From positions 1-36,514 of the forward strand of contig JBBQED010000028.1 of assembly GCA_038320345.1 (NCBI GenBank): DNA of 36,514 nucleotides. The letters run 5' to 3'. Made by a program: the position numbers and the translations under genes. A model generated the notes under the pieces. It worked only from the letters and a program-made list of their open reading frames with translations, was not told where the DNA came from and made no database searches. Positions 7,068 to 13,700 of the stretch are shown piece after piece. Numbering within the stretch: the stretch's first letter is position 1; the number at the start of each line of letters is the position of its first letter. The stretch comes from JBBQED01 sp038320345 (GTDB taxonomy: Bacteria; Bacteroidota; Bacteroidia; AKYH767-A; OLB10).

Positions 7068-7667
7068 ATGTTAATTGTATTATTGGAATGTGTGTATGCT
7101 ATTTCCCCACAAAGTTGGATGAAGACGGCCATGCCAGTTTTTGGTGCACTTCTTTCTTTTGCATTAGCATTAACGGTTTTACCCATTATTCGCGCACAAA
7201 ATGAGAAACGACGATTAACTGATTTGAAAAAAGCGGTTAATCTTTGGCTTGAATTAATTTGCCGTAAACTTGAAGATCAGGTAAAGAACTTAGGTGTTTT
7301 CATAAAGCAACTAGAAGAAAAAAATATTACTAAAGATGATGCCTTTCGAGTGGTTGACTTCCCAGTTGGGCACTTACTTGGTTATAGTGATGACGATTTA
7401 CGAAAGGTTCTTTACGAAAGTTTAGTTGATGCACCAGATCCTCAAAATTATGTGAATATTATAAACGATTTAAGTTTTATTAAATCTCAGCAATTGCATA
7501 TGAATGAGACCTATGATAAATGGTTTGCTGAAAAGGACACCGATGAGTTTTTGCCCGCATTTAAAATAATGCTGGCCGAAACACAATATACTTTAGATGG
7601 AATAAGAAACTATCTTGATAAATACAAAGACTCAAAAATAAAAAATGAGTGGTGGATTTGGTCTTAA
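7068..7667 (+). CDS. Uncharacterised membrane-anchored protein, third gene of the xre-immA operon
   Basis: I do not recognise the family. The ATG at 7068, one base after the immA stop, is taken as start; a longer frame reaching into immA has no ATG. The 199-residue product has an N-terminal hydrophobic region (residues 18-42, MKTAMPVFGALLSFALALTV and onward), then a cytoplasmic helical body with many charged residues (EKRRLTDLKKAVNLWLELIC, 'KQLEEKNITKDD'). No catalytic motif is visible. Being third in an xre-immA operon, it could be a signal sensor, a regulator of the peptidase or an abortive-infection membrane effector; the sequence does not decide. Confidence 0.65.
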   Translation: MLIVLLECVYAISPQSWMKTAMPVFGALLSFALALTVLPIIRAQNEKRRLTDLKKAVNLWLELICRKLEDQVKNLGVFIKQLEEKNITKDDAFRVVDFPVGHLLGYSDDDLRKVLYESLVDAPDPQNYVNIINDLSFIKSQQLHMNETYDKWFAEKDTDEFLPAFKIMLAETQYTLDGIRNYLDKYKDSKIKNEWWIWS

Positions 7668-7678
7668 GTTCTATGAAC

Positions 7679-8512
7679 TTATAATTCTAGGTCTCTTTTT
7701 TTGTAATTAATTTCTATATCTGTACGATTGATTTTCCTCGAAATTTCTTGAGTTGTAAATATTAGTTCTGTAAAACCTAATCTATTAAACCTGAATTTTT
7801 GATTTGCATAAATTACACCTTTTATTTTTCCACCACGCTCGTATGTTTTCATTTCAAATTTACTCAATAGCTGTTTAAGGTGTTCAGGAGAGGTTGCTTT
7901 TTGATAGCTTGTTTTTAATTGACTAATAAATTTTTCTTTATAAGTATCTCTGCGGGATCTGAGCTTTAACTGAAACTCATTGTCAGAAATTTTTCCTATT
8001 ACCTTTTTGCCATGCGATACAACTGATTTCGAAAGCTCTGGATACTTGGAAATTTGATAATTCTGCATTCCTTTTTTAAGATCAGAAAACGCCGCTCTTG
8101 AAAGTCTCAAAGCTTTACCGCTTCTATATTCAATTCCTGACGCCATTATATGGACATGCGGATGTTCTTTATCGAAATGCGGAACAGCAATATACTGTCC
8201 TCTTGGATTTCTATTTTTAATATATTCCTTAGTCATTTCCTCCATTTTGTCTAAGCTCATATTCTTCGCATCATCTTTATGCCACGAAAGTATTTCATGG
8301 GTATAATATACAGAATCCTTTCTTTTCACTTTCCGGAATTGTTCATTGTAAGAAAGTTGTTTATGCCACGACTCGATTTGTTTCCCTTTTAGGTTATGGG
8401 TAAGGATAAAACTCTTTCCAGAAGCATCGTTTAATTTGCTTCCATCCATTAGCATGTAATTGATCAGATTTCGGAAAGTTGGTTTTTTGTGTGACTTGAT
8501 TTTGATAATCAT
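7679..8512 (-). CDS. Relaxase/mobilization nuclease (MobA/VirD2-like)
   Basis: Relaxases nick oriT, stay covalently bound to the 5' end and pilot the strand into the recipient. The ATG at 8512 (one base after the mobC-like stop) gives 277 residues. Motif III, the metal-binding histidine triad, is clear at 112-121: HFDKEHPHVH with His117, His119 and His121. Motif I with the likely nicking tyrosine is INYMLMDG (Tyr19). A conserved Y-Y-T-H-E-I-L-S-W-H block stands at 69-78. The protein is short: it holds the relaxase domain and little more, with no primase or helicase part. It is the last gene of the six-gene leftward operon and ends 11 bases from the convergent membrane-protein gene. Confidence 0.9.
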   Translation of the reverse strand: MIIKIKSHKKPTFRNLINYMLMDGSKLNDASGKSFILTHNLKGKQIESWHKQLSYNEQFRKVKRKDSVYYTHEILSWHKDDAKNMSLDKMEEMTKEYIKNRNPRGQYIAVPHFDKEHPHVHIMASGIEYRSGKALRLSRAAFSDLKKGMQNYQISKYPELSKSVVSHGKKVIGKISDNEFQLKLRSRRDTYKEKFISQLKTSYQKATSPEHLKQLLSKFEMKTYERGGKIKGVIYANQKFRFNRLGFTELIFTTQEISRKINRTDIEINYKKRDLEL

Positions 8513-8513
8513 A

Positions 8514-8993
8514 TCAGGATAGTTTTGGAGGATGTCTAAAAGCGATATGTACGGTTTGTTCCATCTTCTCAATTTTCTTTTCAATTCGCTCTAGTTTCAT
8601 TTCTGCATCCCAAAAGAAACGATCACGTTTTTGTGCAATCGCTTTGATTTCATTGAGACATTCGGAGAGTAATAATTCCAATTCTGCAACTTGTTGAGGA
8701 TTTGGAACTAGATAGGTTTGTTGGAGATATGCAAAACAAGATTTCCGTATGAAAGCAGTTACCGTGAGTTTGTGTACTCTGGCAGATTTAATTAATTCAG
8801 TGAGTTCCTTCCCATCTTTCTGGAAAGACAGGGTGTATTCCCGTTTATTGCTCCTCTGTGCCCTTTTAAACTTTAAAAGGTACTCTTTTCTATATCTGCG
8901 TTTAACAGCCTTTATTTCCTCATCTGTGCCCTGCTCAAGGACGCCTGAGGCTTCTAAATATTCCCATAATGGTGTATTTGGCTTAAGCCGCAT
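8514..8993 (-). CDS. MobC-like relaxosome accessory protein
   Basis: This 159-residue basic protein has in its middle (residues ~52-100) a ribbon-helix-helix-like part, REYTLSFQKDGKELTELIK and then LTVTAFIRKSCFAYL, typical of MobC-type accessory proteins that bind oriT and help the relaxase to open the strands. The C-terminal third (VAELELLLSECLNEIKAIAQ and after) is a long helix, probably a coiled coil. The start at 8993 overlaps the end of the coupling-protein gene by 11 bases, and its stop is one base before the relaxase ATG, so all three are tightly coupled. Family assignment rests on the pattern and on the neighbours. Confidence 0.8.
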   Translation of the reverse strand: MRLKPNTPLWEYLEASGVLEQGTDEEIKAVKRRYRKEYLLKFKRAQRSNKREYTLSFQKDGKELTELIKSARVHKLTVTAFIRKSCFAYLQQTYLVPNPQQVAELELLLSECLNEIKAIAQKRDRFFWDAEMKLERIEKKIEKMEQTVHIAFRHPPKLS

Positions 8994-10434
8994 CTTGAAT
9001 TTCGGGTAGGGTTAATAATGACACAGTATCATCTATATTGCTTTCAGGTGAATATTCAATAGGAGTGATTTCGCTATATGCTTTGTACTTTGCATTTTTA
9101 TAATATGGTCTTAATTTAACAAGCATTGGATTGAGATTCCCAGACATAATCAATGCTTGAGATGATTTCATGGTGCGGATTTCGTCGTTGGTCATGAGTG
9201 GTCTGATCGACTTATTTTTCTTTTCGTCTTCGTACTCAAACTTTCCTAATCCTGATTCTAGTTCTTTTGTTTGTTCATGAGATAAACCGGAGAAAAACAT
9301 TTTAGTGGTACAATTTGAGCGAATTGCATCTGCATTAAATTTTCCATAATTATGGATCAGCTGGTTATAGTCCTGAAGGAGTAGCATAATTCCAGAATTG
9401 TGTTTCCGGCAGTTGGCAACGGCCAAAGGCAGGGTTGGTAAATTCAGCGACGAAGCTTCATCAATTAAAAGAAAAATATCTTGTTCATTTTTTGCCGGAA
9501 ATCGACTAAGTAGATAAGAGAAAAATTGTTCGAATAATATACTTGTGAGCGGCGAATAATATTTTTGGTCTGCAATCGAATTCTGTATAAATAGAGCGAC
9601 CTTCTTGGTGCGGAATTCCGACATGTCTAGGTTGTCGCTTGAGGTGATCTGTGCAATTTTTGGATCATTAAATATTTGCAGTGCGGCTTTGCATGATGCA
9701 ACAACTCCAGATACTATTTTTTCATCAAAAGCAACAAAACTTTTGTATTCAGCAAACGTTACAGGATCAGCATACCTACTAAACAATGCATCAACTGCTT
9801 TTGGATTTCCTCCCATTTCATTAAGCAGATGCCGGACGTTATATAAGTTTTGATATTCTTCTTCCTGTGTTTTTAGAATTGAAATCAGAAGAGTGAGAAG
9901 TGCAACAGATTGTGTTGTCCAAAAAGGATCGTTCGCCTTTGATCCAAGTCCTGCTAACACAAGGATAGTCGCTAACTTTTGAATGTCGGACAAACTCTTA
10001 GCTCTTGCGAGTGGATTAAATCGTACCGATATTTCTGGATCGGTAAAATTTAACACTTTAACTTCCCCGTTTGCCTTATTTAAATATCCCGATGATTTTT
10101 GAAACAATTCTCCACTTGGATCGTGGACAATAAAACTCCCCTTCATCGTGTAAAGACTAGGAAGAAGGACGACACTAGACTTACCACTTCCAGTGCCTCC
10201 TAAAATTAATGCATTTTGAAATGATAATTTAGTAGTGAGATTTCTATTCCCAGTTAAACAGAAACCGCTTTCTCTTCGGGAAAGGATAATTCCAGGTGAT
10301 TCAAACCTTGCGTCAAACCCTTGCTTTCGTTTTGGAATACCGGAATAAGAGGTCTCTAGGAATTCAAATGTGAAATGCAGTAACTTTTCTAGAAGTTCGA
10401 AAATGGATGTTATAAGTTGGGTGATGATATTCAT
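8983..10434 (-). CDS. Type IV coupling protein (VirD4/TraG-like ATPase)
   Basis: Coupling proteins are hexameric ATPases that deliver the relaxase-DNA complex to the mating channel. Walker A is GGTGSGKSS (79-87) after a typical ALIL strand, and Walker B is IFLLIDEAS (Asp325, Glu326). The sensor segment GIMLLLQDYNQL (348-359) and the later TTKMFFSGLSHEQT match the family. The N-terminus (1-28) is hydrophobic or amphipathic but not a clear pair of transmembrane helices, and the protein is shorter (483) than VirD4/TraG of full conjugative systems. The missing membrane part could be supplied by the 50-residue membrane peptide encoded just upstream, whose stop overlaps this start (ATGA, 10431-10434). 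Confidence 0.92.
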   Translation of the reverse strand: MNIITQLITSIFELLEKLLHFTFEFLETSYSGIPKRKQGFDARFESPGIILSRRESGFCLTGNRNLTTKLSFQNALILGGTGSGKSSVVLLPSLYTMKGSFIVHDPSGELFQKSSGYLNKANGEVKVLNFTDPEISVRFNPLARAKSLSDIQKLATILVLAGLGSKANDPFWTTQSVALLTLLISILKTQEEEYQNLYNVRHLLNEMGGNPKAVDALFSRYADPVTFAEYKSFVAFDEKIVSGVVASCKAALQIFNDPKIAQITSSDNLDMSEFRTKKVALFIQNSIADQKYYSPLTSILFEQFFSYLLSRFPAKNEQDIFLLIDEASSLNLPTLPLAVANCRKHNSGIMLLLQDYNQLIHNYGKFNADAIRSNCTTKMFFSGLSHEQTKELESGLGKFEYEDEKKNKSIRPLMTNDEIRTMKSSQALIMSGNLNPMLVKLRPYYKNAKYKAYSEITPIEYSPESNIDDTVSLLTLPEIQDAA

Positions 10435-10583
10435 GTTTTGATGAATTGTTTTAAGAAAGTGTTAATGTGACTTAGAATCACTTCAACTAATCGAAGTGTT
10501 CCCCATACAAGTATGAGGCACACTTTCCAGATTAGTTTCAAAATAAATAGCAGTCCTTTTTTAACGATATCTTCTCCGTCCAT
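10431..10583 (-). CDS. 50-residue membrane peptide coupled to the T4CP gene
   Basis: The minus strand from ATG 10583 encodes 50 residues starting MDGEDIVKKGLLFILKLIWK, then VCLILVWGTLRLVEVIL and a short basic end. A hydrophobic helix covers about residues 10-37. It begins four bases after the stop of the vWA-like gene and its TGA overlaps the ATG of the coupling-protein gene (ATGA), which makes translation very likely. It fills an otherwise empty gap in a tight operon. It could supply the membrane anchor of the short coupling protein; that is inference. Confidence 0.65.
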   Translation of the reverse strand: MDGEDIVKKGLLFILKLIWKVCLILVWGTLRLVEVILSHINTFLKQFIKT

Positions 10584-10587
10584 CAAA

Positions 10588-11322
10588 TCAATTTTTAATT
10601 AGGTTTGCTTGAATGTGCACCAATGCACCTTTTTGAGATAGCATCGCTTGATATACTTGACTTATCTTTTTATATGCTGCATCTTCTTCAGGATTTTCTG
10701 GCTGATAGATAAAATACACGACCATATTAGACAAATCCGGTAACGGAGACATTTCGAGGAAACGAGCGGTCAATTTCTCGACCGGCTCGTTTAATAATAT
10801 TGATTTGTTGATTCCATAGAATGAAAGTTCCGAAGAGTTTTCCATTAAATCCGAATACACAATCAAGGTTTTAGAATTCGCAGTTATTTCAGACAATTGA
10901 GTTAATTCTTTTACGATTGGGAAATAGATAGATGAGTTACTTCTCCCTTTTGCATTTGATTCAGCATCACTGATTGATTTAGAAACAGAATCTGTAAAGT
11001 CCTTAACTTCTTTATCCCTGCTAATTTCATTTGAAAGAAGAATGGAAGCAGGACGAAGTACTAACTGCGATATTGGATTAACGCTTACATCACTTAGAGA
11101 AGTCATTCGAAATGTTGCACCGTTGAATTTACTTTGCAAAAGATTGAATTGCTCCATAACTGAAACCGGATCTGGTTTGGCTAGGGATGAGTCTGTGATG
11201 TCAACCATCAGCGATACAATCGATTCTTTTGTTTGAAACAAATCCTTTGGAACAAGCTTGATGCATAAGAATAGCAGTGTAAGTAGTGCACTCAACTTTA
11301 CAATGAGCAGAGTAGTCTTCAT
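10588..11322 (-). CDS. Membrane-anchored vWA-like protein of the mobilization operon
   Basis: This 244-residue protein has a hydrophobic N-terminal helix (residues 5-24) that serves as an uncleaved anchor or signal. The domain behind it starts with a buried strand ending in a MIDAS-like motif, IVSLMVDITDSSL with Asp41-x-Thr43-Asp44-Ser45, and later has KTLIVYSDLMENSS (around 170), a layout typical of von Willebrand A folds (DxSxS, later a 'SDL-E' strand end). The match is partial, so metal binding is not assured. The start overlaps the stop of the preceding gene (ATGA, 11319-11322). A vWA-like adhesin or assembly part in a mobilization operon is unusual. Confidence 0.65.
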   Translation of the reverse strand: MKTTLLIVKLSALLTLLFLCIKLVPKDLFQTKESIVSLMVDITDSSLAKPDPVSVMEQFNLLQSKFNGATFRMTSLSDVSVNPISQLVLRPASILLSNEISRDKEVKDFTDSVSKSISDAESNAKGRSNSSIYFPIVKELTQLSEITANSKTLIVYSDLMENSSELSFYGINKSILLNEPVEKLTARFLEMSPLPDLSNMVVYFIYQPENPEEDAAYKKISQVYQAMLSQKGALVHIQANLIKN

Positions 11323-12392
11323 TTTTTTGATGGATTATCAAGTGTGAAATCAAGATTTGGTTTGCTTATGTCGTATACAGCTGTATTGAAGCAATGCGGA
11401 ACAACACCATCCGTGCGACTAGTGAGATTAGCTGATTTAAATTGTTCGATACATTCTCTGTGCAATTTGTTGATGTGGTCAATTACATAGATGGCGTAGT
11501 ACGAATCACGCACTCGGATTTTCGTGTTTTCTAAAACAGTCCTTTTGATATTGTCTTTTTGCTCTTTTAATAGTTGAATATCCTTTCTGCTTTTAGTTAT
11601 GCCATTTGCCAATTTTAAGCGATGAAGATTATCCTTGATTTCTTGCCATGTGGGTAGCATGATCAGGCTGATTAAAGTCGCAACAGTAAAGAAGAAGAAG
11701 TTAAAAATGAAGAAGTAAACTGGAGAGATACTAACTTCATGATATTCTAAGTATTTACTGCGGAATACACCAAGGGTGACAAATATCCCAGAGACGATTA
11801 TTATTGTAGTTATCCCAACAATCCACCGTTGAGTTCCGCTCTTCGCTCCTTTAAATAGAAATGCCGAGAAATGTGCTATCGCACACACTCCAAGAGAAAC
11901 AGCCAGTGAGAGTAGAAGTGAGAAAAGTAAATTTTCTCCGAACACGCTAAAACTGAATGCGTTAAATACGGTTTCTCCTAGCGATAGAATTAACGTTAAG
12001 AAGATTGCGATATTTAATCTTCCTTTAATAGAGGAACTCCTAAAATGACCTAGCTCATATTCATCGATCTTAATCTGATCCTCCTTCTTTTTTGCCTCTA
12101 TTTCCAATTGCTTATCCTTTTCCTTAAGATGGTCGGCATCCATCGAAGCTTCAGGAAAGTGTGTGGCGGGTTGCAGTTTCTGTAAAACAAGAGATTGAAG
12201 TGACTCGTAGCCAGTTCGAAGTTCTCCTGTGAACGGATTTAAACTTTGTGTGTCTTGGCTGGGCAAATCACTTTTAGCATAATGTTTTGCATTTTTGACC
12301 GCTTTTTCCTTTAGTTCTCGATCTGTAGTATGAATAATTTTCTCGATTTCCGGGTAGCGGAAAGAGCTTTTAACAACGAGGTGTTTGTTCAT
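11319..12392 (-). CDS. Four-helix membrane protein, first gene of the mobilization operon
   Basis: I do not recognise this 357-residue protein by name. It has a charged cytoplasmic N-terminus (1-122) with a Lys/Glu-rich helical stretch (89-112), four transmembrane segments (about 125-147, 155-180, 189-210, 223-246), and a cytoplasmic helical tail (247-357) with a basic coiled-coil-like part (KSRKDIQLLKEQKDNIKRT). The layout resembles membrane scaffold proteins more than a transporter. It opens the operon that ends with the relaxase; 135 bases upstream is the tRNA-Leu attachment site. Together with the vWA-like protein and the small peptide it may form a membrane complex for the coupling ATPase (inference). 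Confidence 0.65.
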   Translation of the reverse strand: MNKHLVVKSSFRYPEIEKIIHTTDRELKEKAVKNAKHYAKSDLPSQDTQSLNPFTGELRTGYESLQSLVLQKLQPATHFPEASMDADHLKEKDKQLEIEAKKKEDQIKIDEYELGHFRSSSIKGRLNIAIFLTLILSLGETVFNAFSFSVFGENLLFSLLLSLAVSLGVCAIAHFSAFLFKGAKSGTQRWIVGITTIIIVSGIFVTLGVFRSKYLEYHEVSISPVYFFIFNFFFFTVATLISLIMLPTWQEIKDNLHRLKLANGITKSRKDIQLLKEQKDNIKRTVLENTKIRVRDSYYAIYVIDHINKLHRECIEQFKSANLTSRTDGVVPHCFNTAVYDISKPNLDFTLDNPSKK

Positions 12393-12432
12393 GGTTTTTG
12401 TAGTTTTTTATGGTTGAAATGAAATAAAACAA

Positions 12433-12462
12433 GGTGCTGTAGGGTGCTGTTTTAAGGTGCTG
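12433..12462. repeat. Three direct copies of GGTGCTG between mobilization operon and attachment site
   Basis: GGTGCTG occurs at 12433-12439, 12443-12449 and 12456-12462, spaced by 10 and 13 bases, about 70-100 bases from the tRNA fragment and 40-70 bases upstream of the first mobilization gene. They could be arm sites for an integrase or excisionase, or operators of the operon. Confidence 0.5.
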
Positions 12463-12488
12463 AAATGCATCTTAAAGACACCAAATGC

Positions 12489-12503
12489 AGGGATCTAATC
12501 CCT
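12489..12503. repeat. Short perfect dyad beside the attachment site
   Basis: AGGGAT (12489-12494), CTA, ATCCCT (12498-12503): a perfect six-base inverted repeat with a three-base centre, 27 bases left of the tRNA fragment. It may be a protein site near the recombination core. Confidence 0.35.
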
Positions 12504-12529
12504 AAAAACTTGTAAATCAATCATATTCA

Positions 12530-12586
12530 CAGGACTTAAAATCCTGTGGCCTTACAGCTGTACGGGTTCGACTCCCGTCCCGGGTA
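12530..12586 (+). tRNA. 3' half of tRNA-Leu(TAA): right attachment site of the element (partial)
   Basis: CAGGA-CTTAAAA-TCCTG (12530-12546) is a complete anticodon arm with anticodon TAA (12537-12539). A variable arm follows, then the T arm ACGGG-TTCGACT-CCCGT (12562-12578), the 3' acceptor strand CCCGGGT and discriminator A at 12586; CCA is not encoded. The 5' acceptor strand, D arm and their usual sequence (expected to start near GCCCGGG) are absent from the 130 bases upstream. This is the displaced 3' end left when an element integrates into a tRNA-Leu gene, the intact copy being restored at the far end. The fragment probably is not a functional tRNA. Confidence 0.8.
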
Positions 12587-12592
12587 CAACTT

Positions 12593-12628
12593 AAAAATGC
12601 CTTTGTACATTGTATAGAGGCATTTTTT
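12593..12628 (+). terminator. Terminator of the former tRNA-Leu transcript
   Basis: AAAAATGCCT (12593-12602) pairs with AGGCATTTTT (12618-12627), followed by more T. Being seven bases behind the tRNA end, it shows that this is the original downstream side of the host tRNA gene. Confidence 0.8.
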
Positions 12629-12714
12629 ATTTGAAGCATTTTTATCCCATTTTTTCCTACTTCTCACCCTCAACAACGCCTCGAACCTTACCTTTGACCT
12701 ATATAAATCTTATC

Positions 12715-13629
12715 ATGCAAAATCAGCCCGCCGTTCGGATCGTTCGCAAATTTGCTTTGCCTATTAATTCTGTTTTTCGTCCCGATGTCACCGATTCCGA
12801 TGAGGAAGAACAACTCGCTTATGAAGCAGAATTTAATCCTACCGGTTTATTATTGAAAGAAGTGAAAAATTTCCCGGATGGAGATGCATCGGAAATTCAT
12901 GTTTACCTCTACGATGATAAAGGTCGTTTGCTGGAGCATCATCTGGATATTCCGGCAGATGGGATTTCAGAACGTTTTATTACAGTGAGAAATGCGGATG
13001 GCAATCCCGTTTGCATTACCAAATTTTACGGAGAAGATAAAGGTGAACATACAGATTACACCTTCGGCACTCATGCTCAACCGGTGAAAATTGTGCAGTT
13101 TGATGCTGATGGTGAACTGGAACAAACAGAAGAGTTGGAGTTCGATGACAAAGCGCGTATGATCCTTCGCAAAACGATACATGCTAATGGTGACCCCACG
13201 AAAATACTTTCATTCACCTACAATGATCATGGCTGGATGATGAGCCAAATCGAAACGAATGATAGCGGAAAACAAGTTTCTAGATTGGTTTTCGAATATG
13301 ATGATGAAGGTCGTGAATTGAAAACAAAACAATACAACGCAGAGGATAAGTTTTCTGCAGAGATCACTTCAGTGTACGATGATAATGGTCGCTTGATTCG
13401 TAAAACTTCAAGGGGTTTTTATACACGTATTTCACAATATGAATACGATGAGCAAGGAAATCTGAAAGAGGAGTCGTTGAGTGATGAAAATGGTTTTGTG
13501 ATTTCTAGAAATCGTTTTGCTTACGATGAAGGGAATCGACTCGCAGAAGAAACTGTGTATGAAACAGATCTTACCCGCTCCGGGCGCGATACTCACTTTT
13601 CACATCGTTATGAGTATGAATTCCATTAA
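12715..13629 (+). CDS. YD-repeat (RHS-like) cytoplasmic protein
   Basis: The ATG at 12715 was chosen because the longer frame starts inside the tRNA terminator. The 304-residue product has at least five degenerate YD repeats with the pattern (F/Y)xYDxxGRL: VYLYDDKGRLLEH, FTYNDHGWMM, FEYDDEGREL, SVYDDNGRLIRK, YEYDEQGNLKEE, FAYDEGNRLAEE. Such repeats form long beta structures in RHS and wall-associated proteins. There is no signal peptide, RHS core or toxin end, so this is not a typical RHS effector. It is probably a stand-alone host protein of unknown role in the cytoplasm. It is the first chromosomal gene to the right of the attachment site. Confidence 0.75.
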   Translation: MQNQPAVRIVRKFALPINSVFRPDVTDSDEEEQLAYEAEFNPTGLLLKEVKNFPDGDASEIHVYLYDDKGRLLEHHLDIPADGISERFITVRNADGNPVCITKFYGEDKGEHTDYTFGTHAQPVKIVQFDADGELEQTEELEFDDKARMILRKTIHANGDPTKILSFTYNDHGWMMSQIETNDSGKQVSRLVFEYDDEGRELKTKQYNAEDKFSAEITSVYDDNGRLIRKTSRGFYTRISQYEYDEQGNLKEESLSDENGFVISRNRFAYDEGNRLAEETVYETDLTRSGRDTHFSHRYEYEFH

Positions 13630-13700
13630 ACTATTCTGTTCTCTTTTAAAACTTGTGTAGTTTCAATTTGTTAAAGTACTTAATCGTTAATTGAAAAGTT

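Noticed and set aside
8513..8584. A longer N-terminus of the relaxase
   Set aside because: It overlaps the mobC-like gene; the ATG at 8512 directly before the conserved MIIKIKSH start is better.
9605..9853. 82-codon plus-strand frame opposite the coupling-protein gene
   Set aside because: Antisense shadow of the VirD4-like gene, no own features.
12393..12600. A group I intron in tRNA-Leu(TAA), as in cyanobacteria
   Set aside because: No 5' tRNA half or intron core is found upstream; the sequence before the anticodon arm is mobilization-operon leader, so an integration scar explains it better.
12610..12714. A 35-residue extension of the YD-repeat protein
   Set aside because: It starts inside the tRNA terminator and is not of YD type; ATG 12715 is taken.
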